Below are positions 5,983 through 13,876 of a stretch of DNA of 14,778 nt, piece by piece. Under the pieces are notes generated by a model. That model saw only the letters and a program-made list of their open reading frames with translations, was not told where the DNA came from and ran no database searches. Every line of letters starts with the position of its first letter. The first letter of the stretch is position 1. Origin of the DNA: Bacteroides sp. (GTDB lineage: Bacteria > Bacteroidota > Bacteroidia > Bacteroidales > Bacteroidaceae); contig DXOJ01000670.1 of the NCBI GenBank assembly GCA_019412865.1, positions 1-14,778 of the forward strand. The letters are read 5' to 3'. The position numbers were made by a program, and so were the translations under genes.

Positions 5983-8946
5983 TCATTTCACATTCTCAAG
6001 AAATTCAACCTCTATAATCTTAAGATAGCGTTTTCCCTTCTGTTTGTTATCTTGTAGTTCCATTTTATTGGTCACTGTAGCCGCCACTTCCACAATTTCA
6101 CCAAATGCATCACTTTCTGTAGCACTACCTTTTAAAGAGATTGTTATTTCATCTGTACGTACCGGAATAGTTTCCAAATGAATATAACCCAAACTTTTAT
6201 CCGTATTTCCTTTCCAAATCAACGTTTTCCCTGCATACACCTCCAACGGATAACTATTTCTACGCCATCCCCGTAATTTCAAACAGATATCATTAATCTC
6301 TGCTACACGTTCAAGTTTATAAGTAATCCAAGCGGTTGATAACGCACCATCATTACCCCATTCACTTAGTTCATTATCATCATAACTCTTTTCTACATCT
6401 TGTGTATTAGCACCCGCTTTGGCAGAAACAATGCGTACTTCTTTTTTTGTATCTTTATAAGATGGAGTTCGAGGTGTTTCACCTTTATCAAATCTCCCTT
6501 TCAATGTATATTGAGGTAAATAAGTTCCCAAACCATCTTTTATAGTAACAGGGATTGTTTCCAATAAAACAGAAGCATCGGGAAGTCCCTTAGCTTTCGC
6601 AGTTAATATTATTTTTCCTGCTTTTGTAGTACTACGGACAAAGACACGATTTATACCACATTCAACTGGTAAATTCTTACTAAGAATATAATTATTTTCA
6701 CCTTGTGCAATGCCACCACGCCATTCAGCTTCCCCTTTCAAATCAAACTTAATGATTCGATTGTCCAGTGGACAGCGCTTTCCTTCTCTATCTACAACTT
6801 CCACTTGAATTAAAGCCATGTCAGCTCCATCTGCCTGGAAACCATCGGGATTCTGTATAACTGTCAATTTCAAATTCGCAGGTTCACCCGCAGTTGCCAA
6901 AGTACAACGACTCAATTCTTTTCCTTTTTTATCATAGCTTACAGCTTCTAATTTGCCCGGTTTAAATGCAACTTTATCAAAAGTAAATAAGAAATTATAA
7001 TCACGATTGCCTTTACCTAAAGACTCCCCATTAAGAAACAATTCCACTTCTTCTCCTGTAGATACTACATACACAGGTTTCACTGTATCTAGCGGATAAT
7101 TCCAATGACCAATTATATGAGTTTGGTGGTTTTCTGTATCTACCCAACCATTCCACATCACTTGATGAGCAAAAAAGCCATCTTTCTCAATGCGCATCGG
7201 GTCAGTCACACCACTACGACGATAATTTTCCGAACCACGATGATGGGTATTGCTATCAGAAAAGATAATTTTTGCTCCACCGGAACTAACTCGTTCCCCC
7301 GTTCCGGGACGTTCACGCCAATAATCATACCAACGACGAATTAATTCAACTGCAAACTCATCTTGATTATGATTATAACTGGTAGCTGGTTGATTGCGAT
7401 GCAAAGGACCATCTCCCTCTTTATGAAACGGATAACTATATTCATCCCAATATTTTCTCAGTCCTTCATCACGACAATATTCCGTAGCCCACATCGGATG
7501 ATGTTTACTCTTATTGATATACAGCATTTCTCCTCCCCATTCAGCTTCACGAATGTCTAACATCTCACGGGAACCAATAGCACGACCACCAAACGGGTCA
7601 TATTTATCCCGAATAGCTTTCATATCCAGCATGTGATCTCGGCTAATCGAGTTATTACCGCATTCATAGAACAAAATACTCGGGTTATTGCGATTATAAA
7701 TGATCGCATCACGCATCAACTCCGTACGTTGCTCCCATTGGCGACCTTCCCTATCTTTTTCTGAATCTCCAGCAGGCATGGCTTGAATAAGACCAACACG
7801 GTCACATGATTCTACATCTTGTTTCCATGGTGTAACATGCATCCAACGAACAAAATTAGCATTACTTCTTACCATCAGATCATTTGAATAGTCACTAAGC
7901 CATGCCGGAACAGACATTCCTACCGAAGGCCATTCATTACTAGTACGTTGAGCATACCCTTTCATTTGTATGACACGATCATTCAACCAGATCTTTCCTT
8001 CTCCAAATCTAGTTTTACGAAAACCTGTACGCGTTGTTACTTCATCAAAGATTTGTTTCTGAGCATTTACAAGTGCAGTCTTCACCATGTAAAGATAACC
8101 GTATCCCCAACTCCAGAAATGTAAATCTCCGACTTCGGCGGCAGCTTTAACTATTCTTGTTTCTCCAGCTTTTAATGTTATATCAGAACCTCTAAAGGAT
8201 TTTACAATTTTACCGTCTGCATCAATTAATGTCACCTGATAACTAAACCGACGAACTTCACGACTATCATTCTTTACCTCGGATTCCGCATGAATCTTAG
8301 CTTTACGGTCTTTTATATTTATATCAGTCGCATAAACATATACTCCTGTTGTTTTCAAGTGACTATATAATGGAAGAGTTTGATAAACGCTATCTTTTAC
8401 ATACAAATAAACATTTTTGGGGATACCGCCATAATTAGCATTAAAATTACGATCATTCCACTGAAATTTGGCTTTTGTTGCCACCTCACGATATTGCCAG
8501 TTATTATCAATACGTACAGCTAGCACGTTATCTCCGTCTTTCATATAAGGTGTTAAATCAAAACCTACTGCCATTACACCATTCTCATGCTTTCCCAAAC
8601 GATGTCCGTTCAAATAAAAATCACCAGCCTGACGTATTCCTTCAAACTCAATAAACACTTTCCGATTGCCTCGATTTTCAATCTTAAAATGTTTACGATA
8701 CCACATAACCGTATCGGTCAGTTGCTCTATCGAAACTTTGAATGCTTCATCCTCATTAAAAGCTCTCGGAAGTGTTACCTTGCTCCAATCATCATCTTTA
8801 AACTGACTTTTCTGTGCATCAGGAATATCGCCTACTTTTAAAAGCCAGTCGTTATTAAAACTATATTTTCCACATTCCGTAGTATATCCTTTAATGGCAA
8901 ATGTAAAAGTAAAGATATACAATAATATAAGAAATTTATTCTTCAT
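5983..8946 (-). CDS. GH2-type glycoside hydrolase with DUF4982-like and discoidin-like C-terminal domains (paralog B)
   Basis: This 987-residue exported enzyme is collinear with paralog A: signal sequence (1 to about 20), GH2 jelly-roll (30-185), Ig-like domain (190-310), TIM barrel (about 315-600), DUF4982-like domain (615-685), Ig-like domain (688-800) and discoidin-like domain (835-955). Alignment by eye shows no gap over about the first 800 residues and roughly three quarters identity, highest in the barrel. The nucleophile candidate Glu489 sits in TEYCRDEG. The acid/base position of GH2 is Asn432 (GNN), again with Glu428 conserved four residues before. No lipobox is visible, so a periplasmic soluble enzyme is most likely. 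It is the first enzyme gene after susD, 30 bases downstream with no terminator between, so it shares the susCD transcript. The paralogs differ in the barrel loop at 518-522 (GASAK in A, NQPAT in B) and at 551-558, which could tune substrate choice. Beta-galactosidase is a reasonable default label but is not proven. Confidence 0.88.
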   Translation of the reverse strand: MKNKFLILLYIFTFTFAIKGYTTECGKYSFNNDWLLKVGDIPDAQKSQFKDDDWSKVTLPRAFNEDEAFKVSIEQLTDTVMWYRKHFKIENRGNRKVFIEFEGIRQAGDFYLNGHRLGKHENGVMAVGFDLTPYMKDGDNVLAVRIDNNWQYREVATKAKFQWNDRNFNANYGGIPKNVYLYVKDSVYQTLPLYSHLKTTGVYVYATDINIKDRKAKIHAESEVKNDSREVRRFSYQVTLIDADGKIVKSFRGSDITLKAGETRIVKAAAEVGDLHFWSWGYGYLYMVKTALVNAQKQIFDEVTTRTGFRKTRFGEGKIWLNDRVIQMKGYAQRTSNEWPSVGMSVPAWLSDYSNDLMVRSNANFVRWMHVTPWKQDVESCDRVGLIQAMPAGDSEKDREGRQWEQRTELMRDAIIYNRNNPSILFYECGNNSISRDHMLDMKAIRDKYDPFGGRAIGSREMLDIREAEWGGEMLYINKSKHHPMWATEYCRDEGLRKYWDEYSYPFHKEGDGPLHRNQPATSYNHNQDEFAVELIRRWYDYWRERPGTGERVSSGGAKIIFSDSNTHHRGSENYRRSGVTDPMRIEKDGFFAHQVMWNGWVDTENHQTHIIGHWNYPLDTVKPVYVVSTGEEVELFLNGESLGKGNRDYNFLFTFDKVAFKPGKLEAVSYDKKGKELSRCTLATAGEPANLKLTVIQNPDGFQADGADMALIQVEVVDREGKRCPLDNRIIKFDLKGEAEWRGGIAQGENNYILSKNLPVECGINRVFVRSTTKAGKIILTAKAKGLPDASVLLETIPVTIKDGLGTYLPQYTLKGRFDKGETPRTPSYKDTKKEVRIVSAKAGANTQDVEKSYDDNELSEWGNDGALSTAWITYKLERVAEINDICLKLRGWRRNSYPLEVYAGKTLIWKGNTDKSLGYIHLETIPVRTDEITISLKGSATESDAFGEIVEVAATVTNKMELQDNKQKGKRYLKIIEVEFLENVK

Positions 8947-8976
8947 ACTAATTCTAAATTAACAATTATGTTTTAA

Positions 8977-10596
8977 TCACTTATAAGCCTCATTCTGTTC
9001 ATATAATCCTTCTTTCACTTTCATCTGTGTATCAGGAATCGGATAAAGATAAGTACCTTCTTTTACACGATCAGCATATTGAGCAACTAGAGGGCGAGTG
9101 ATATTACCTTCTGAATCAGTAGCATAATGCATAAACTTGTCTTTCACGGCTTGCAAATTATTATGACGGACAAGATCATGCCAGCGAATACCCTCAAAAG
9201 CCAATTCCTTACGACGTTCTTTTTCTATACACTTCTGGAATTTATCCGGTACTTTCTCCGCATCACTTAATTCACTCAAGCCGGCACGAGTACGAATCCT
9301 ATCTACCATATCTATCCCCCTATCCGTAGGCCCCACAATCTCCGCATACATTAACATGACATCTTCCAACCGAATTAATGGATAATTAATAGGGAAATAA
9401 GTACGATCTATTATTTGCCCATCAATATCGGAATATCCCAGTTCCTGTCTCTTAATCTTATGTTCCATAAATTTAATAAAGAAATCATCGCCCGAATATC
9501 TAGTAATTTGGTTTGGGTTGTCTTTATTGACAAATTTCGTTGTATCAATAGTTGCCAGACAACGTACATCCAAGTAATGTCCTTCTGCATCTTTCTCTTC
9601 CCCCAGAAGTTCTTTCAAACCATCTGCACATCCCATGCTCCATCCTGCCAATTGTACTGCGGTATATTGGGAGGGAAGTTTAGGAGTACATATACCTGCC
9701 ATCGGATTACCATAATCTTTAGCTGCGATATATTGAATCTCAAATATATGATATTTATTATCATTGTCACTAATCCATATCCTCTTCCACTCATCAGCAT
9801 TTTTCGCCCAAAATTTCTTTTTTGCGTCAGCGTAATCTATTACTTTCTCAAATAAGTCTTTTGCTAATTCTTTTTTACTTTCATCATATAAAGGATAACC
9901 TGCCATAGTTAAATAAACCTTGCCAAGTAAAGACTGTGCAGCTTGCAAAGTAGCGCGTCCTGTGGAAGTTGCCTTTCCCAAATAATCAGTAGGAGCATCA
10001 TTTAAACTAGTTATAGCATATTCTAAATCGGGTATTATGGCTTTTTCATAAATTTCATGCGCTTCTGATTGTGGAACAGACATAGCCTCGGTAATAGTCA
10101 AAGGAGATAGAGTCAAAGGTATGCGTCCAAAATAGCGTACCAAATCAAAATAGGCCAACGCTCTTAAAAAACGCGCTTCCCCTATCATCTGTTCTTTTGT
10201 TCCTTCTATGATAAATGTTACTCCATCAACTTTTGACAGAAATACATTGGTACGATATACAATCCGGTATAATTCTTCCCATGCTCCACTTATAGTGGAA
10301 GTAATAGCCAAATTAGGATCATAGGTACTAATAGCCAAATAATCCCGTTGGGCCCCGGTATATTCACCACACCAAACATTATCAGAGCGAAGTTCCGACA
10401 TTAATAACGAATATTCCGACACAGGAAGTAATCCATTATAAATCCCCATTAACGCTTGTTCCATCTCTTTGGGTGTCTTATAATAATAGTTTGTTGTACG
10501 AGTGTCTACTGGTTCTACTTCCAACCAATCACTACATGATGAAAAGAGCGATCCTAAACATAAAGCTCCACCTAATATGTATTTATACAATTCCAT
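8977..10596 (-). CDS. SusD/RagB-family glycan-binding outer-membrane lipoprotein
   Basis: This 539-residue protein is the surface lid and glycan-binding partner of the adjacent SusC-like transporter. A lipoprotein signal ends in LFSSC (Cys21), followed directly by SDWLEVEP, the usual SusD start. The N-terminal helical region (about 35-240) carries the SusD-like blocks MGIYNGLL and EARFLRALAYFDLVRYFGRIPL (140-161), with TPR-like helices. The C-terminal RagB/SusD domain (about 270-539) contains YPLIRLEDVMLMYAE and the family hallmark ERRKELAFEGIRWHDLVR, and ends in YPIPDTQMK. Length is typical. The ATG follows the susC stop after 14 bases and is preceded by GGAAAA (10604-10599), a passable Shine-Dalgarno sequence, so the two genes form one unit. 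SusD proteins diverge with their glycan, so the sequence alone does not show the ligand; the neighbouring PL11 suggests rhamnogalacturonan-I fragments. Confidence 0.96.
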   Translation of the reverse strand: MELYKYILGGALCLGSLFSSCSDWLEVEPVDTRTTNYYYKTPKEMEQALMGIYNGLLPVSEYSLLMSELRSDNVWCGEYTGAQRDYLAISTYDPNLAITSTISGAWEELYRIVYRTNVFLSKVDGVTFIIEGTKEQMIGEARFLRALAYFDLVRYFGRIPLTLSPLTITEAMSVPQSEAHEIYEKAIIPDLEYAITSLNDAPTDYLGKATSTGRATLQAAQSLLGKVYLTMAGYPLYDESKKELAKDLFEKVIDYADAKKKFWAKNADEWKRIWISDNDNKYHIFEIQYIAAKDYGNPMAGICTPKLPSQYTAVQLAGWSMGCADGLKELLGEEKDAEGHYLDVRCLATIDTTKFVNKDNPNQITRYSGDDFFIKFMEHKIKRQELGYSDIDGQIIDRTYFPINYPLIRLEDVMLMYAEIVGPTDRGIDMVDRIRTRAGLSELSDAEKVPDKFQKCIEKERRKELAFEGIRWHDLVRHNNLQAVKDKFMHYATDSEGNITRPLVAQYADRVKEGTYLYPIPDTQMKVKEGLYEQNEAYK

Positions 10597-10610
10597 AATT
10601 TTCCGTTTTA

Positions 10611-13600
10611 TTAAAATGTAACATTAACTCCCAAAGTAATCGTTCTTGGCTGAGGATAAGCTCCATAATCATAATCTGCAGTTTCACCACCATTATTAGA
10701 TTCCGGAGAGAATCCCCCGTCATATTTATCCCACATCCAAACATTCTCTGCCGACATATACAAACGGGCACTGCTAAGATATTTAAACCTTTTAACGGGA
10801 ATACGATAACCAAGAGTAATATTTTTTATCTTTATAAAGTCTGTACTATATAACCACCGTGAGTCATATAACGAACTTGTATTTTTATTATCAATACCTG
10901 GAGTTTTTCCATCTCCCGGTTCTTCTTCCGATCTCCACATATTCTTCCATTTAGCTAATACATTAATAGAAGCTCCCATACCTGGACGGTCCATAGCTCG
11001 GCCTAACACACTGTAAAGTTTACCACCGGTTTGAGCCGTAAGCAGAATAGACAAATCAAAATCTTTATATCTGAACGAGTTTGTGAAACCAAAAGTATAA
11101 TCAGGTGACGGTTTACCTACTAATGTACGATCCTGGTCATTAATAACTCCATCATCATTAGCATCGCGATATCTCACGTCTCCCACCTGTGAGTTTGTCA
11201 TGGTAGGATATTTCTTCAAATCTTCTTTAGTCTGATAAACTCCGACAGCATCATACATATAATAAGCTCTCAATGGCTGACCTACCATAAATACCTGAGT
11301 ATTAGAATCACTATAACCAATAAATACAGTAGTATTATCTTCTCCCAGACTCTTTACCTCGTTTTTATTATAAGAAACGTTTAAGGATGTACTCCAATTC
11401 AGCTTCCCTGTCAAGTTCTGAGTTGTCAGTTCCAATTCAAAACCTCTATTTCCTATACTACCAATATTTCCCCAAGCTTTGGTGAATCCCATAATGGCAG
11501 GAACAGAAACTTTATACAAAAGATCTTTGGTCGTTTTATCATAATAGTCGGCAGCCAGCACAATACGGTTATTAAAGAATCCTAGGTCTATACCAATATT
11601 CCAGCTATGTGTCTTTTCCCAACCCAGTTTTTCGTTGTCAATAGAACTTGGCGCAAAGCCATTAACCAAACTTCCCAATGAGTAATTTGCACTTTCCATC
11701 AATCCTAATGCAGCACCATTAGAGATGGAATTATTACCATTCAGTCCCCAGCTTGCACGCACCTTTAATTGATTCATCACAAAATCTTTAGGCCAGAATT
11801 TCTCATTCGAGACACGGTAAGCCGCTGATACAGCAGGAAAAGTACCCCATCTATTCTCCCTGCCAAAACGCGAAGAACCATCCCGGCGAATACTCGCTGT
11901 CAATAGATAGCGATTATCGTATTCATACTGAAAACGTCCGAAATAAGAAAGTAAACGGCTAGGAGTCGTTAAAGTAGCAGATGCTCCGGTAATCGCCTGA
12001 TCATTCAAAGTAAAAACTTCTAAAGAGTTATCCGCAAATTGCTTTGCAGACAAACTACTTGATGCCCCAGAAGAAGACTCCATAGAGTAACCAGCCATCA
12101 AGCCTACCGTATGCTTGCGAAAAGTTCTGTTATAATTCAATATCGTTTGGAACAAATATTTATGGGAACGTGTATCAGAACGATTTGCACTTGTATGATA
12201 TCCTTCACCCACTTCCCATTTCTTCAGAACTGAGCTTGGAGTAAAGATACGTCTATGCTGACTTGAAAAAATATAAGAGCCGGTTGCTTCCAACTTTAAC
12301 CCTTTCAATAAATCAATTTTCAAATAAGCAGAAGAGTTTACATTAATATTTTCCCGATGATTAACATTCTGCTCCATAAAAGCTATTGGACTCACATTGG
12401 AACTAGCCCACAAATAACTATCATAAGGCTCTGCACCCTCATATACCCCTGCTTCCGGCTCAGCTATAGGACACATAGACAAAACTTTCTGCGCCTGTTG
12501 ATCTTTTCCTTCAATGCTCCCTCCTTCATTCCAAGTCATAGTCGGAGCAATATTAAATCCCATTGTGATACGATCAAACAAACGGGACTCTACATTTGCA
12601 CGTAGATTCAAACGTTTATAGCTTGTTTCAATAGCAACACCTTGCTGATCAATATATCCCAACGAAAGACGGTATTTGCTATTCTTATTACCATTAGATA
12701 CAGATAGTTGGTAATTCTGTATAGGAGCCAAACGAAAAAACTCATCCTGCCAGTCTATCAATGCCAAACCACCATAATTAGGCTGTGACCAACGAGGGTC
12801 ATTCATGTAATAATAACTAATCTTACCACCATTCATAGCTAAACGAGTTTCCCAATCATCATTAGCAGTAGCTCCTTTTGCAGCATATTTCTCTACATAT
12901 CTATAATTATTATATGCAGTACGAAAATCAATCCATTCTTCCGGACTCAAAACATCTACCCTTCTCTCCAATTGCTGAATACCATAAGATGCAGAAAAAT
13001 CAACACGTACTTTATCAGACTTCGATGCAGTTTTCGTCGTTATCAAAATAACGCCATTTGCACCACGTGAACCATAGATAGCAGAAGAAGAAGCATCTTT
13101 TAACACCTCAATCGACTCAATATCGTTCGGATTAATGCTCCCCAGATTATCTACCGGAATCCCATCCAATACATATAAAGGTACCGCATCAGCATTAATC
13201 GATGCTGCTCCCCGTACACGAATCTCAAGCTCTTCTCCAGGCGCTCCACTTGTTGAACGGATTTCCACCCCTGAAAGCATACCTTGCAATGCAGAAGCAA
13301 TATTCGGCGCCGGACGATTTTCAATTTTCGAAGCATCCACTTTGGACACAGAACCTGTCAGATTACCTCTCTTGGCAGAACCATACCCTATAGCTACTAC
13401 CTCATCTAATTGAACCAATGATTCTGTCAATTGAACTTTATAAGTTGATTGTGCTTTCAACTGGACCTTTGCTTTATTATATCCTAAAAAAGAAATTTCC
13501 AGAGTTTTAACTGTAGATGGAAGATTTAATTCAAAAGCACCGTCCATATTTGTAATAGTAGAACGGTTGGTACCGATAGCAACAACCGTTGCACCAATAA

Positions 13601-13766
13601 CAGGTTCCTCATTTTCATCAATTACTGTACCCCTGATAGTACGATCATTTTGAGCCAGTAACGTAACTGATTGCAAAACAAAGACAGTTAGCAGAAAGAG
13701 AAACAAAGTTCCTCTACTTAAACAACTAATGCCGTACTCTGTGCTTTTCATACATTTCATTTTCAT
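10611..13766 (-). CDS. SusC/RagA-family TonB-dependent outer-membrane oligosaccharide transporter
   Basis: This 1051-residue protein imports oligosaccharides through the outer membrane using TonB energy. A long N-terminal region with a hydrophobic stretch (20-38) ends in a signal cleavage site near LAQ-N (39/40). The carboxypeptidase-regulatory-like domain is at about 43-115 (IRGTVIDENEEPVIGATV). The TonB-box-like segment VVAIGYG (123-129) follows, then the plug (about 130-250) with VPLYVLDGIPVD and the hallmark SIEVLKDASSSAIYGSRGANG (218-238), then the 22-strand barrel ending in the aromatic C-terminus GVNVTF. No STN secretin/TonB N-terminal extension is present, so this is not the ECF-sigma/anti-sigma signalling type; regulation by an unseen HTCS or SARP-like regulator is more likely. 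ATG codons at residues 1, 3 and 6 are all possible starts; the first gives a 5' leader of about 40 bases from the promoter match. It leads the operon. Confidence 0.96.
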   Translation of the reverse strand: MKMKCMKSTEYGISCLSRGTLFLFLLTVFVLQSVTLLAQNDRTIRGTVIDENEEPVIGATVVAIGTNRSTITNMDGAFELNLPSTVKTLEISFLGYNKAKVQLKAQSTYKVQLTESLVQLDEVVAIGYGSAKRGNLTGSVSKVDASKIENRPAPNIASALQGMLSGVEIRSTSGAPGEELEIRVRGAASINADAVPLYVLDGIPVDNLGSINPNDIESIEVLKDASSSAIYGSRGANGVILITTKTASKSDKVRVDFSASYGIQQLERRVDVLSPEEWIDFRTAYNNYRYVEKYAAKGATANDDWETRLAMNGGKISYYYMNDPRWSQPNYGGLALIDWQDEFFRLAPIQNYQLSVSNGNKNSKYRLSLGYIDQQGVAIETSYKRLNLRANVESRLFDRITMGFNIAPTMTWNEGGSIEGKDQQAQKVLSMCPIAEPEAGVYEGAEPYDSYLWASSNVSPIAFMEQNVNHRENINVNSSAYLKIDLLKGLKLEATGSYIFSSQHRRIFTPSSVLKKWEVGEGYHTSANRSDTRSHKYLFQTILNYNRTFRKHTVGLMAGYSMESSSGASSSLSAKQFADNSLEVFTLNDQAITGASATLTTPSRLLSYFGRFQYEYDNRYLLTASIRRDGSSRFGRENRWGTFPAVSAAYRVSNEKFWPKDFVMNQLKVRASWGLNGNNSISNGAALGLMESANYSLGSLVNGFAPSSIDNEKLGWEKTHSWNIGIDLGFFNNRIVLAADYYDKTTKDLLYKVSVPAIMGFTKAWGNIGSIGNRGFELELTTQNLTGKLNWSTSLNVSYNKNEVKSLGEDNTTVFIGYSDSNTQVFMVGQPLRAYYMYDAVGVYQTKEDLKKYPTMTNSQVGDVRYRDANDDGVINDQDRTLVGKPSPDYTFGFTNSFRYKDFDLSILLTAQTGGKLYSVLGRAMDRPGMGASINVLAKWKNMWRSEEEPGDGKTPGIDNKNTSSLYDSRWLYSTDFIKIKNITLGYRIPVKRFKYLSSARLYMSAENVWMWDKYDGGFSPESNNGGETADYDYGAYPQPRTITLGVNVTF

Positions 13767-13814
13767 ATTAGTAAAAACTTAATTTAAACATTCAATTTTG
13801 TGATTTTCATATTG

Positions 13815-13822
13815 CAAATGTA
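13815..13822 (-). promoter_or_regulatory. Bacteroides-type -7 promoter element of the susC operon
   Basis: Minus-strand TACATTTG matches the Bacteroides TAnnTTTG -7 consensus exactly and lies 48 bases before the susC ATG, giving an untranslated leader of roughly 40 bases. No TTTG -33 box is found at the usual 19-21 base distance; the sequence there is A/T-only. A promoter with a good -7 and a poor -33 box is what one expects for an activator-dependent PUL. No transcription start has been mapped, so this is a pattern match in an AT-rich gap. Confidence 0.55.
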
Positions 13823-13871
13823 GTACAGGAACATATTTTAATTATGCAATCCAGTACAAATAGATGGTACA
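13823..13871 (-). promoter_or_regulatory. Three TGTAC repeats upstream of the susC promoter, candidate operator
   Basis: Minus-strand TGTAC occurs at 13871-13867, 13858-13854 and 13827-13823, all in the same orientation and all within the 110-base gap before susC. The outer copies extend to CTGTAC and both are followed within a few bases by ATTTG. The last copy abuts the -7 element. A further inverted pair, ATTGCA and TGCAAT (about 13847-13842 and 13816-13811), flanks the promoter region. Such clustering would suit a regulator binding as a dimer or multimer, but the copies are short and unevenly spaced (13 and 31 bases), so chance is not excluded. Confidence 0.3.
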
Positions 13872-13876
13872 GAATC

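Noticed and set aside
8947..8976. Promoter or terminator between susD and the GH2-B gene
   Set aside because: The 30-base gap is plain AT-rich sequence with no hairpin and no TAnnTTTG element.
9415..9855. A 146-codon plus-strand frame antisense to susD
   Set aside because: Its length is notable, but susD is unambiguous on the other strand, and the translation shows no family motif or ribosome binding site.
10583..10813. A minus-strand frame overlapping the end of susC and the start of susD
   Set aside because: It is out of frame with both genes and overlaps the well-conserved susC C-terminus, so it is a frame shadow and not an overlapping gene.
13767..13876. Intrinsic terminator after the deacetylase gene
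   Set aside because: The GTAC-containing repeats run in the same orientation and do not form a stem followed by a U run.
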